From NCBI GenBank assembly GCA_905480215.1, contig CAJQPL010000077.1:1-50835 (forward strand): a DNA stretch of 50,835 nucleotides. The letters are read 5' to 3'. A program made the position numbers and the translations under genes. Of this stretch, positions 16,180 to 23,987 are shown in pieces. Positions within the stretch are counted from its first letter, which is position 1; every line of letters starts with the position of its first letter. Below the pieces are notes generated by a model. That model had not been told where the DNA came from and did not search any database. It saw nothing but the letters and a program-made list of their open reading frames with translations. The DNA is from an uncultured Woeseiaceae bacterium (GTDB lineage: Bacteria > Pseudomonadota > Gammaproteobacteria > Steroidobacterales > Woeseiaceae).

Positions 16180-17466
16180 CTACTCACGTCGGACGGGCTC
16201 GCGACACCAGGCACAGTAATTCCAAAACTCGCCCGCGATACCCCAATCGCAGGATTTACATTTCTTGCGGCTGCTCTTCAAATTCCAACTCCGCCGCACT
16301 TTCTTGCGACACCAGGGGCAGTAGCGCATGAAGGGCATCAGGTCCCCGCCGCAGCGGCTGTTCTCGCACCGTGCTGTATAACGCTTGTCCGGATAGGTGC
16401 GACTGCTTTCTGTAACGAAGCCCGGACCATAACACCACGAGCAATAGTCCCAGTCATTCTTGACACCGCGCTCGCAACGCGGACAACTCGATGCCATGCG
16501 CGATTCCGAGCCGCGCGACGGATTGTCGAACCCGCACCATGGACAGCATTGCATGCTCTCACTGACCGGACCCTCGCAACGGCGGCAAGCATGACGAGTT
16601 TCCAGCTGTTGCTTGAATTGCCGCTGGAATTCACGCCATTGCATCTGCCGCCACGATGTTCCACGACGAGTTCCATTAGCCGCTTTAGCCCTCTTTTGTT
16701 TGCGGGCCGTACTTTGCGCCCGGGCAAAGGCAGCCTGCATCTGCACAGCATCGCGATAGCGCAACTTCGGATCGAGTTGAATCGCTTTTTTCAGCACTTC
16801 GATAACTTCTGGCCGAACTCGCTTCGCAAGCCTGTCGTGACCGGCCAGAGGCCACTCAAATGGCCACTCCGGCAAGCGTCCCGCTAATAGTCGATAAATG
16901 ACGAGTCCCAATGAGAAAACATCCGACTGAAATTTGGGCCTGCCCATTGCCTGCTCGGGTGCAATGTAATCGATGGACCCGGATCCGGATGCCTTTAGCG
17001 TCCGTAAGTTGAATTTGGCAAATCCAAAGTCAGCCAACTTTAATTGGTTATCCGGAAACAGGATGTAGTTCTCTGGCTTGATGTCGCAGTGGATGATCTT
17101 GTGCTCATGTGCATATGCGATTGATGCCAGCGCCTGGCCTGCGAGATCAAGTGCCCGCACGGTTGAAATGCGACGCTCGATACGATCACCCAATGACTCG
17201 ATTCCCAACTCCATCGCAATCACAAATTTGTCGTCGATGTAACTCGCATTAAGGACCGACAAAATATTGGGATGGCGTAGTTTGGTCGCTACCTGCACTT
17301 CATGCAGAAATTCTTCATGGCCAGTGAGGTGGTCCGATTTCGGAATCTTTAACGCGACCTTGATCTTCTGGATTGTGTCTTGTGCTCGATAAACATCCGC
17401 CAGTGGTCCAGATGCAATTCGACCCAGGATTCTATACTTACCGATTTTCTGCCGTGCTTTTAGCAA
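16180..17466 (-). CDS. Soluble Ser/Thr protein kinase with four C-terminal zinc ribbons
   Basis: A 428-residue protein with no membrane segment. The kinase domain covers about 10-245, with ATP lysine in VALKI (40), HCDIKPEN at 126-133 (Asp 128), ADFGFA (Asp 146) and GSIDYIAPEQA. The usual HRD Arg is Cys, making it a non-RD kinase that may not need activation-loop phosphorylation. Residues about 294-428 hold four CxxC...CxxC ribbons (CRRC/CPWC, CPRC/CSWC, CENSRC/CPWC, CKSC/CAWC), each likely to bind one zinc. The start is TTG. It is in the same frame as glpK, six bases after the glpK TAA with no stop between, and no other start precedes the kinase fold. Translation probably restarts after glpK. 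Kinases with zinc ribbons beside PP2C genes also occur in TerY-P modules. Confidence 0.85.
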   Translation of the reverse strand: MLKARQKIGKYRILGRIASGPLADVYRAQDTIQKIKVALKIPKSDHLTGHEEFLHEVQVATKLRHPNILSVLNASYIDDKFVIAMELGIESLGDRIERRISTVRALDLAGQALASIAYAHEHKIIHCDIKPENYILFPDNQLKLADFGFAKFNLRTLKASGSGSIDYIAPEQAMGRPKFQSDVFSLGLVIYRLLAGRLPEWPFEWPLAGHDRLAKRVRPEVIEVLKKAIQLDPKLRYRDAVQMQAAFARAQSTARKQKRAKAANGTRRGTSWRQMQWREFQRQFKQQLETRHACRRCEGPVSESMQCCPWCGFDNPSRGSESRMASSCPRCERGVKNDWDYCSWCYGPGFVTESSRTYPDKRYTARCENSRCGGDLMPFMRYCPWCRKKVRRSWNLKSSRKKCKSCDWGIAGEFWNYCAWCREPVRRE

Positions 17467-17472
17467 TTTCGA

Positions 17473-18957
17473 TTACTCATGCGTTCTAATGCGATCAATC
17501 GCCGCTTGCCAACCTTGAAGTAGATAAGTTCGTTGATCCGCAGACATCTTTGGATCGAAGCGTTTTTGCAACCGCCAGTCATTCGATATTTGCTGGCGAT
17601 CCTGCATGACGCCAGCTTGATAGGCCGCAAGGTACGCAGCTCCAAGTACTGTCGTCTCAATGTTCTCTGGCCGCTCAACTACAATATCAAGGATATCCGC
17701 AAGGAACTGCAGGAACCAATCATTCGCCACCATGCCGCCGTCAACGCGAATAACGCTCGGCGCTATGCCGTCTTCGGCCATGGCATCAACCAGGTCGCGA
17801 GTTTGATAGGCGATGGATTGTAAGGTCGCAGTCACCACTTGCTCACGACCGCTGCCGCGGGTGAGCCCGAGAATCGCGCCGCGCGCCTCGGGATCCCAAT
17901 AGGGTGCTCCAAGTCCGGCGAACGCCGGCACAACGACTACCTCATCGACAATTCCGGTGCGCACCGCAATAGCTTCGGATTCTTCCGCCGTCTGAATGAT
18001 ACCAAGCCCGTCGCGCAGCCATTGCATCGCCGAACCGGCCACAAAAACACTGCCTTCTAATCCATAAGTCGTTTCACCATTGAGGCGCATGGCGACCGTC
18101 GTTAGCAATTGATTGTTTGAGCTCAAGGCTTCGGCGCCGGTATTTGCTATGGCAAAACAACCTGTTCCGTAAGTGCTCTTGGTCATGCCAACATCCAGAC
18201 CGGCCTGCCCAAACAGAGCTGCCTGTTGGTCGCCTGCCATGCCCATGACAGGTACTTCGCCAGCAAGACACTCGTCGGTCGCCATGCCGAAATCGGCAGC
18301 GCAGTCTTTGACCACAGGTAACAGTGCTGCCGGTATGCCGAAAATATTGAGCAGCTCTTCGTCCCATTCTTGTGTATGAATATTGAAGAGCATGGTCCGC
18401 GATGCGTTGCTTGCATCCGTCGCATGCTGCAAGCCGCCGCTCAGTCGCCACAAAAGAAAACAATCGATTGTGCCAAATGCGAGTTTGCCCGCCTCGGCCC
18501 GCTGCCTAACGCCCGCGACATTGTCTAAAATCCACGCAATCTTGGTCGCTGAAAAATAGGGATCAAGGCGGAGGCCTGTCTTCGTAGCAATCTGCGCTTC
18601 CAAACCGTCTTCTTTTAGTTCGCGACAACGCTCTGCTGTGCGGCGGTCCTGCCACACGATAGCGTTGTAAACACTCTCACCGGTTTCGCGATCCCAAATC
18701 AATGTCGTTTCGCGCTGATTCGTGATGCCGATTGCCGTGACGTCAGATGCCCGTACTTGAACCTTTGCCATTGCCTCTGATATCACGGCTCGAACGGACG
18801 ACCAGATTACGTCCGGGTCATGTTCCACCCAGCCCGCCTGCGGATAGATCTGTGGAAATTCCTGCTGTGCACTCGCAACGACCGCAACGTCGTGATCATA
18901 GATAACCGCACGACTACTGCTGGTGCCCTGATCAATGGCTAGTAGATATTGGCTCAC
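17473..18957 (-). CDS. glpK: Glycerol kinase
   Basis: A 494-residue FGGY-family kinase of standard length. N-terminal DQGTSSSRAVIYD (9-21), then TNQRETTLIWDRETG, AIVWQDRRT, the glycerol-binding area with TDASNASRTMLFN, and C-terminal GLGAPYWDPEARG with VDGGMVAND are all characteristic. It phosphorylates glycerol with ATP to glycerol 3-phosphate in the cytoplasm. No glpF or glpD accompanies it. Its first base overlaps the stop codon of the thioesterase gene, and the zinc-ribbon kinase begins six bases after its own stop. The tight packing suggests co-transcription with the signalling operon, though this may only reflect genome compactness. Confidence 0.95.
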   Translation of the reverse strand: MSQYLLAIDQGTSSSRAVIYDHDVAVVASAQQEFPQIYPQAGWVEHDPDVIWSSVRAVISEAMAKVQVRASDVTAIGITNQRETTLIWDRETGESVYNAIVWQDRRTAERCRELKEDGLEAQIATKTGLRLDPYFSATKIAWILDNVAGVRQRAEAGKLAFGTIDCFLLWRLSGGLQHATDASNASRTMLFNIHTQEWDEELLNIFGIPAALLPVVKDCAADFGMATDECLAGEVPVMGMAGDQQAALFGQAGLDVGMTKSTYGTGCFAIANTGAEALSSNNQLLTTVAMRLNGETTYGLEGSVFVAGSAMQWLRDGLGIIQTAEESEAIAVRTGIVDEVVVVPAFAGLGAPYWDPEARGAILGLTRGSGREQVVTATLQSIAYQTRDLVDAMAEDGIAPSVIRVDGGMVANDWFLQFLADILDIVVERPENIETTVLGAAYLAAYQAGVMQDRQQISNDWRLQKRFDPKMSADQRTYLLQGWQAAIDRIRTHE

Positions 18958-19484
18958 TAAGGTTTTACTACGCTATAAATGGGGTTAGCGAGTGACATTT
19001 GCTTGCCAGCTTCGGCAGGCCAGTCGCCGTCATCCTGTCCGCCCGCGAACGTCGCGATTTCATCACGAATATCATCAGGCCATGGCGCAACCCGCCTGAT
19101 CGACAAGTCGACGTGCAAATTAAGCCACTCTGCGGTTGCCGCAAGATAATGCTTCTCCGCGTGATACATGCGCATGAATTGATGAATTCTTTTGTCATCG
19201 TAGGCGAGTACTTGAGTCGTAATTATATAAGGTTCGTCGACGGATAATTCACGCTGCCAGGTGATGTGGCTCTCCACGGCAAAAGTAGAACTCTCGCTGA
19301 CGTTAATATAATTCTCAGTAATGCCGAACTTTTCCCAAAGCGAATCAACTGCGAGATCAAACGCCAACATGTAATACGCAACATTCATGTGATTGTTAAC
19401 GTCTATCCATTCCGGGAGAACCGAGCCCCGTATAACTTCGACACCTAGCAAATTATTCTCTGACACAATTTTACTCTCTGACAA
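18957..19484 (-). CDS. Hot-dog-fold acyl-CoA thioesterase
   Basis: A 175-residue single hot-dog domain. The active-site segment EWIDVNNHMNVAYYM (about 25-39) matches the 4HBT family pattern D-x-N-x-H-M-N. ITWQRELSVDEPYII and the later HQFMRMYHAEKHYLAATAE fit the central strands. Such enzymes hydrolyse acyl-CoA thioesters, and relatives are annotated as carnitinyl-CoA thioesterases or general long-chain thioesterases. The substrate here is not clear. The listed start is TTG. A GTG at 19466, with AGAGAG about 8 bases upstream, may be the true start and would drop six residues. It overlaps glpK by one base and is divergent from the redoxin gene. Confidence 0.8.
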   Translation of the reverse strand: MSESKIVSENNLLGVEVIRGSVLPEWIDVNNHMNVAYYMLAFDLAVDSLWEKFGITENYINVSESSTFAVESHITWQRELSVDEPYIITTQVLAYDDKRIHQFMRMYHAEKHYLAATAEWLNLHVDLSIRRVAPWPDDIRDEIATFAGGQDDGDWPAEAGKQMSLANPIYSVVKP

Positions 19485-19592
19485 AAAGGAACTCTATATT
19501 TCTGTTTCGACGCGACGGTGAAAATCGTCAACATCAGTATCCACAATACAGCTCTTGTGTCCATGGCCAATCAAGCGCGATACTGCCTTCTC

Positions 19593-20180
19593 ATGAACAA
19601 TCTTACCCTCATTGTAATCGTCATTATCCTGCTGGCGCTGGCGGTAGCTTACTGGTGGTTTCGGCACGCAGGCCGATCGGTACCGGACCTTATTCAACGT
19701 GGTCGCCCGCTGCCCGACTTTGCTGCTGTAGACGAAAACGGCGGTCCGGTACGTTCGACAGAACTACATGGAACCGCTGTGGTGATGCTGTTCGTGCGCG
19801 GCAATTGGTGCCCGTTTTGTAGCTCACAAGTCCGAGACCTCAGCCGTCACTACAAAGACATCGTTGATTTGGGAGCACGGCTAATTCTGGTTACACCGAA
19901 ACCGCTGCAGACGACGCGGCGCGTAGCTGAGTTTTTCAAGGTGGAATTCGATTTCTGGCTTGATGCTGACCTTACTGCAACGCGAGTTCTGGGCTTGCTG
20001 CACTCGTCCGCAGTGCCTGAAGATCATCATGTGGAATACGGCGAGGACACTGTCTGGCCAACAGCTCTGGTTATAGATCCTAATGGTGTAATCCGCTTTA
20101 TCGAGTTATCAAAAATTATCGCGGATCGCCCGAACCCAAGGAAACTGCTGCAAGAACTAAGAAAGGCGCTAGCTCACTAG
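19593..20180 (+). CDS. Membrane-anchored peroxiredoxin-like redoxin
   Basis: A 195-residue protein from the ATG at 19593, chosen because it begins a clean N-terminal membrane anchor (LTLIVIVIILLALAVAYWWF, cut here at 20 residues). In-frame GTG (19518) and ATG (19563) starts exist but have no clear ribosome binding site. The thioredoxin-fold domain holds RGNWCPFCSSQVRDL, with the CxxC in the position of the AhpC/TSA or thioredoxin active site. Downstream are FWLDADLTATRVLGLL and TVWPTALVIDPNGVIRF (cis-Pro region). It probably reduces peroxides or disulfides at the periplasmic face. It ends four bases inside the convergent DUF2461 gene. Confidence 0.8.
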   Translation: MNNLTLIVIVIILLALAVAYWWFRHAGRSVPDLIQRGRPLPDFAAVDENGGPVRSTELHGTAVVMLFVRGNWCPFCSSQVRDLSRHYKDIVDLGARLILVTPKPLQTTRRVAEFFKVEFDFWLDADLTATRVLGLLHSSAVPEDHHVEYGEDTVWPTALVIDPNGVIRFIELSKIIADRPNPRKLLQELRKALAH

Positions 20181-20872
20181 AGCTTCACGCCAACCGCCGA
20201 ACACAAGAACTGCATAAACGGCGTCGCTTGTTTGAAGGATGTTTCAACGCTGCGTTGAAACTGCGGCTTAAGGCAATCTTCGACCGCCATATTGCGCACT
20301 GCCATGAAACTCTTGCGCTTGATGTCCTCGATCATCGGATGCTCTTTGTCGAAGCCACGTGGCGGACGCTTCAGGCACTCGCCGCCCAATTTGAAGTTTC
20401 GCTTAAATCCCTGCGCACCAATCGCCCGGGTCCATTCACCCGGTCTCGAGGCTATTCGATCGCGTATTTGACGCAATGGATCAGAATCCGGTCTCCACAT
20501 ACCAACGCCGACGAAAACCTCATGCGTGCTGATATGCACGTAGTAGCCAGGCGAATGTACATCTCTGGCACGTTCATGGCGAAATTGAATACCAATATTC
20601 GTCTTGTAGGGCAGCTTGTTTTTGGAGAAACGCGTGTCGCGATACACACGCATTAGCGAGCCTCCAATACGCGTCGGCACCGCCGTGAAATGTGGCGCAA
20701 AATCCATTAAAGGATCCTGCATGGACTGAATGAAGTGCAAGGCGACATCCAGTACGTCTTCATCGTAGCGATTCTTGTTTGCTTTGAACCATTCCCGATT
20801 GTTGTTTGCTTCGAGTTCGCGAAGAAATTTTATCGTTCGTTCTTCGAATCGTCTGCAGCTTTGCTGCGCCAT
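20177..20872 (-). CDS. DUF2461 (TIGR02453) family protein
   Basis: A 231-residue protein matching the TIGR02453/DUF2461 pattern: FLRELEANNNREWFKANK near the N-terminus, a central GGSLMRVYRDTRFSKNK-PYK segment, and GYYVHIST with GVGMWRPDSD after it. The family is widespread and its biochemical role is unknown. It overlaps the stop of the upstream gene by one base (TAATG arrangement), so the two are likely translated together. No signal peptide or membrane segment is present. Confidence 0.88.
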   Translation of the reverse strand: MAQQSCRRFEERTIKFLRELEANNNREWFKANKNRYDEDVLDVALHFIQSMQDPLMDFAPHFTAVPTRIGGSLMRVYRDTRFSKNKLPYKTNIGIQFRHERARDVHSPGYYVHISTHEVFVGVGMWRPDSDPLRQIRDRIASRPGEWTRAIGAQGFKRNFKLGGECLKRPPRGFDKEHPMIEDIKRKSFMAVRNMAVEDCLKPQFQRSVETSFKQATPFMQFLCSAVGVKL

Positions 20873-21255
20873 TAGCAGGTTTTTGAATCTTTATCTGGGT
20901 GAGCAAACATATCCGCTTCATCCTCGCCGTCGCGCGGCGCCAGGCATGCAAAATCCTTCTCCACCAGAATTTTCAGCTTATCGCCGTCATCGAGCACTTG
21001 TTCACCTTCGATTGACACTTGCTCTGTCGTTGCCCACGCCAAAACCACCGTTTCGGGCAGGCGCACGCTGATTTCATTTTCCGAGTAAAAAGCGGCCGCG
21101 GTTACGCTGGCCGGACTGCTCTCAACCGAGTAAGAGAATTTCCTGGGTCCGGGAAAAACGGTGCTTGCCCTTACCACGCCATTGTCACGCATAAGGTCGA
21201 CTTCGCCTCGGGTAAGGCGCAGGCGAATTGAATTGTCTTTGATACGAATTTTCAC
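20872..21255 (-). CDS. Conserved hypothetical protein (DUF7009-like)
   Basis: A 127-residue soluble protein with a GTG start. The opening MKIRIKDNSIRLRLTRGEVDLM matches, from memory, a small family listed as DUF7009 (quoted here only as a pattern: K-I-R-I-K-x-N-S-I-R-x-R-L-T). Beta-rich body (SVRLPETVVLAWATTEQVSIEG), acidic Cys-containing tail (CLAPRDGEDEADMFAHPD). The function is unknown. Its stop overlaps the DUF2461 start, so both are probably one operon. Confidence 0.7.
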   Translation of the reverse strand: MKIRIKDNSIRLRLTRGEVDLMRDNGVVRASTVFPGPRKFSYSVESSPASVTAAAFYSENEISVRLPETVVLAWATTEQVSIEGEQVLDDGDKLKILVEKDFACLAPRDGEDEADMFAHPDKDSKTC

Positions 21256-21408
21256 GGCAGTACGTTCTTCTGGTCTGGCGTTAGATTAGAACAGAAATCT
21301 AGCCGATCAGTAAGTGTCGCGCGCACGTGGCCACGCGACCGGCAATCGCGCCAGGCCGGTGAGTAGATCGCGGCAGATGCAATACTGGGTTAAATTTACC
21401 CGGCGAAG

Positions 21409-21621
21409 CTACTCTGCGATGACGTTTTCTGCCTGCGGACCTTTCTGTCCCTGACCTACTTCCATTGAAACTTTTTGTCCTTCTTTCAATGATTTGAATC
21501 CTTCCATCTGAATCGCAGTGTGGTGGACAAAGACATCTGCGCCACCTTCACGTTCAATGAATCCAAACCCCTTATCATCGTTGAACCATTTAACGGTTCC
21601 TTCAACTCTTTCGCCTGACAT
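21409..21621 (-). CDS. Cold-shock-domain protein (CspA family)
   Basis: A 70-residue OB-fold protein of standard length. The RNA-binding motifs RNP1 (KGFGFIE, with preceding KWFNDD) and RNP2 (VFVHHTAI) are intact, and the end [10 protein letters not shown] is typical. It binds single-stranded nucleic acid and acts as an RNA chaperone in the cytoplasm. GAGGG lies 6-9 bases before the ATG. The upstream leader (21622-21712) contains a small stem CCGTG-TTAG-CACGG on the coding strand, which may matter for mRNA structure as in other csp leaders. The gene is monocistronic as far as can be seen. Confidence 0.95.
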   Translation of the reverse strand: MSGERVEGTVKWFNDDKGFGFIEREGGADVFVHHTAIQMEGFKSLKEGQKVSMEVGQGQKGPQAENVIAE

Positions 21622-21712
21622 AACACCCTCTTTCTAAAATTACCGTGCTAACACGGCCCCAAAAAACCTAATCCGAACCCGGTGTAGCTCGAGGACTCGA
21701 AAACTTGTATGG

Positions 21713-22867
21713 CTAAACCCCTATTCGGCGCCTGACAAAACTCGAGTTTAGCTCCTTGACTGCGCCGCAGCCGAGCAACGCCATTGACCGCTCGAGCTCA
21801 TCTTGTAACAAGCTCAAGCCGCGCTCAACTCCAGCCTGACCGCCAGCCGCCAGCGGATACAGATATCCACGACCAATGCTGCAGGCATTCGCGCCCAGTG
21901 CGAGCGCCTTGATAATATGTGTTCCGCGACGCACGCCACCGTCACAGATAATCTCCAATTGATCGTGCAGAGCGTCCGCAACGTCGGCGATGCAATCAAC
22001 TGCTGCCGGCGTACTCTCCAATTGGCGGCCACCGTGGTTGGACAGCATGACGGCCGTCGCCCCTGCGTTAGCAGCGTTGCGGCAGTCAGCAACCGTCTGC
22101 ACACCCTTTATGACCAGCGGTCCGTCCCACAGCGAGCGCAGCCATTCCACATCCTTCCAGGTCAACGAGCGATCGATTTGGCTGTTGAAATACTCCAGCA
22201 GGCTCATATCCTCTTTCTGAGATGGCCGCGCGTTACTCGCAAGATTGACCATCTCCAGCTCTTTTTTGACCAACGCCCGATATAGCCAGCCGGGATGATT
22301 TAGCCAGCTGGCAACACTTCTCAGCCGCAATCGGCCCGACGAAAACCCGTACACCGCGTCGCGCTCGCGATTGCCAGCGACGGGTGTATCGACCGTTAGA
22401 CAGAGCGCCTTGTATCCTGCCGACTTGCAGCGAGCAACAAACTCGGCCGTCGCACCCCGATCCTTAAACACGTAAAGCTGAAAAAGTTTCGGGCCATTGC
22501 CAATACTGGCGACATCCTCGATCGTCGTCGTACCCAGAGTCGACAAGCTATAAATCATGCGGAATTTTTCGGCTGCCCTGACGACGGCTGGCTCACCTTC
22601 GGCATGAAATAACTTTGATGCGCCTGTCGGCGAAATCATGACAGGCCAATCAACAGGTTCACCAAATAAAGTCGAATTGAGTTTCACAGCGCTGACACCG
22701 GATAACTGCGCTGGCAGTAATTCATAGTCATCGAACGCGGCGCTATTGCGGCCCAACGTCCATTCGTCATCCGCACCGCCATCCATGTAGTTAAATACTG
22801 GCGATGGTAATTTTCGCCGGGCGATACGGCGAAAGTCCATGACATTATTACAGTCACTAATTTTCAC
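21713..22867 (-). CDS. FMN-dependent alpha-hydroxy-acid dehydrogenase (LldD-like)
   Basis: A 384-residue enzyme of the L-lactate dehydrogenase/glycolate oxidase/mandelate dehydrogenase family. N-terminal RRKLPSPVFNYMDGGADDE, the substrate/FMN segments MISPTGASKL and STLGTTTIEDVAS, catalytic His in SNHGGRQLES, and the FMN phosphate loop DGGVRRGTHIIKALALGANA are all in order. It oxidises an L-2-hydroxy acid to the 2-oxo acid, passing electrons to the quinone pool or oxygen. Lactate is the commonest substrate but the sequence does not settle it. The start is GTG, and an ATG nine codons later is possible. It is divergent from the heme A synthase gene. Confidence 0.88.
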   Translation of the reverse strand: MKISDCNNVMDFRRIARRKLPSPVFNYMDGGADDEWTLGRNSAAFDDYELLPAQLSGVSAVKLNSTLFGEPVDWPVMISPTGASKLFHAEGEPAVVRAAEKFRMIYSLSTLGTTTIEDVASIGNGPKLFQLYVFKDRGATAEFVARCKSAGYKALCLTVDTPVAGNRERDAVYGFSSGRLRLRSVASWLNHPGWLYRALVKKELEMVNLASNARPSQKEDMSLLEYFNSQIDRSLTWKDVEWLRSLWDGPLVIKGVQTVADCRNAANAGATAVMLSNHGGRQLESTPAAVDCIADVADALHDQLEIICDGGVRRGTHIIKALALGANACSIGRGYLYPLAAGGQAGVERGLSLLQDELERSMALLGCGAVKELNSSFVRRRIGV

Positions 22868-22949
22868 GCTAAGAGATTATCATGCATTGACACGCAGCGG
22901 ATTGAGCCTGCTACGATTGCTCCCTTGCTCGCCCGATGGATAAGGATTT

Positions 22950-23981
22950 ATGGATGACAATGACGCTCTAGCCGCGCGAAATCGATCGGTGGCGAGATGG
23001 CTGCTCATTTGTTGCGGACTGGTATTCATCATGGTGGTGCTGGGTGGTGTCACGCGCTTGACCGGATCAGGTCTATCGATGGCCGATTGGCGCCCATTGC
23101 TGGGCTGGTTACCCCCGCTCTCCGAAACTCAATGGCAACGTGTTTTCGAGCTGTATCAGCAATCCCCCGAATTCCTGAAAGTGAATTCGCATATGGATGT
23201 TGCAGCATTCAAGAACATTTTCTGGCTGGAGTATCTGCATCGCTTGCTCGGCAGAATCATAGGCATCGTTTTCTTGCTGCCTGCAATCTATTTTTTCGCT
23301 CGAGGCTTTATCAAACGGACCGAATGGCCGAAGTACCTGCTGATGTTTGTTCTCGGTGGCCTACAGGGCGTTCTTGGCTGGTACATGGTAAAGAGTGGAC
23401 TGGTTGATGTGCCGCACGTCAGTCAATACCGCCTGACAGCGCATCTTGTCGCAGCCTTCGCAATTTATGCCTACATGTTTTGGGTCGCGATGAGCCTGAT
23501 TTTTCCTGCCAGTGGGGAAAGGCGTCACGCGTGGTTTGGCAAGGCCCTCGGGTTAACCACGCTGATATCCGTAACGATTGTCTCTGGCGGGTTTGTCGCC
23601 GGACTTAAAGCCGGCAAGAGTTACAACACCTTTCCAATGATGGGCGATGACTGGGTACCGCCCGGAATCATGGCGCTCGAGCCGTATTGGCGAAACTTTT
23701 TCGACAATGCGACCACGGTTCAATTCGATCATAGAGTATTGGCGATCGTCACATTGATCACCGTTGTCACGTTTTGGTACAAGTCGCGCGGTGCGGATCT
23801 ATCGGCTCGAAGCCGGCGCGCTACAAATGCTCTACTGCACACTGCGCTATTACAGGTCGTACTCGGCATTACTACTCTGTTACTTGCGGTACCCGTCTTT
23901 CTTGGTGCGCTGCATCAAGCCGTTGCTATGCTTTTGTTTACAGTGTCGCTATTCGTGCTGCACAGCTTACGTCGCACTTAA
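22950..23981 (+). CDS. ctaA: Heme A synthase (CtaA/COX15 family)
   Basis: A 343-residue polytopic inner-membrane protein with about eight membrane segments. Conserved histidines are in WLEYLHRLLGR, YRLTAHL, VQFDHRVLA and GALHQAVA, in the spacing expected for the two heme-binding sites. TRLTGSGLSMADW near the N-terminus is a family hallmark. It oxidises the C8 methyl of heme O to make heme A for aa3-type cytochrome oxidase. The ctaB and oxidase subunit genes are not in this window. An AAGGA ribosome binding site precedes the ATG by six bases. It converges on ilvE with a six-base gap. Confidence 0.93.
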   Translation: MDDNDALAARNRSVARWLLICCGLVFIMVVLGGVTRLTGSGLSMADWRPLLGWLPPLSETQWQRVFELYQQSPEFLKVNSHMDVAAFKNIFWLEYLHRLLGRIIGIVFLLPAIYFFARGFIKRTEWPKYLLMFVLGGLQGVLGWYMVKSGLVDVPHVSQYRLTAHLVAAFAIYAYMFWVAMSLIFPASGERRHAWFGKALGLTTLISVTIVSGGFVAGLKAGKSYNTFPMMGDDWVPPGIMALEPYWRNFFDNATTVQFDHRVLAIVTLITVVTFWYKSRGADLSARSRRATNALLHTALLQVVLGITTLLLAVPVFLGALHQAVAMLLFTVSLFVLHSLRRT

Positions 23982-23987
23982 GTCAAT

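Noticed and set aside
2596-17466. Zorya anti-phage defence system
   Set aside because: A channel protein of the ZorA superfamily is present, but there is no ZorB peptidoglycan-binding subunit and no ZorC, ZorD or ZorE nuclease/helicase genes.
5527-17466. Type VI secretion post-translational module (PpkA/PppA/Fha)
   Set aside because: Kinase, PP2C and FHA genes occur, but no tss, hcp, vgrG or clpV genes lie anywhere in the window.
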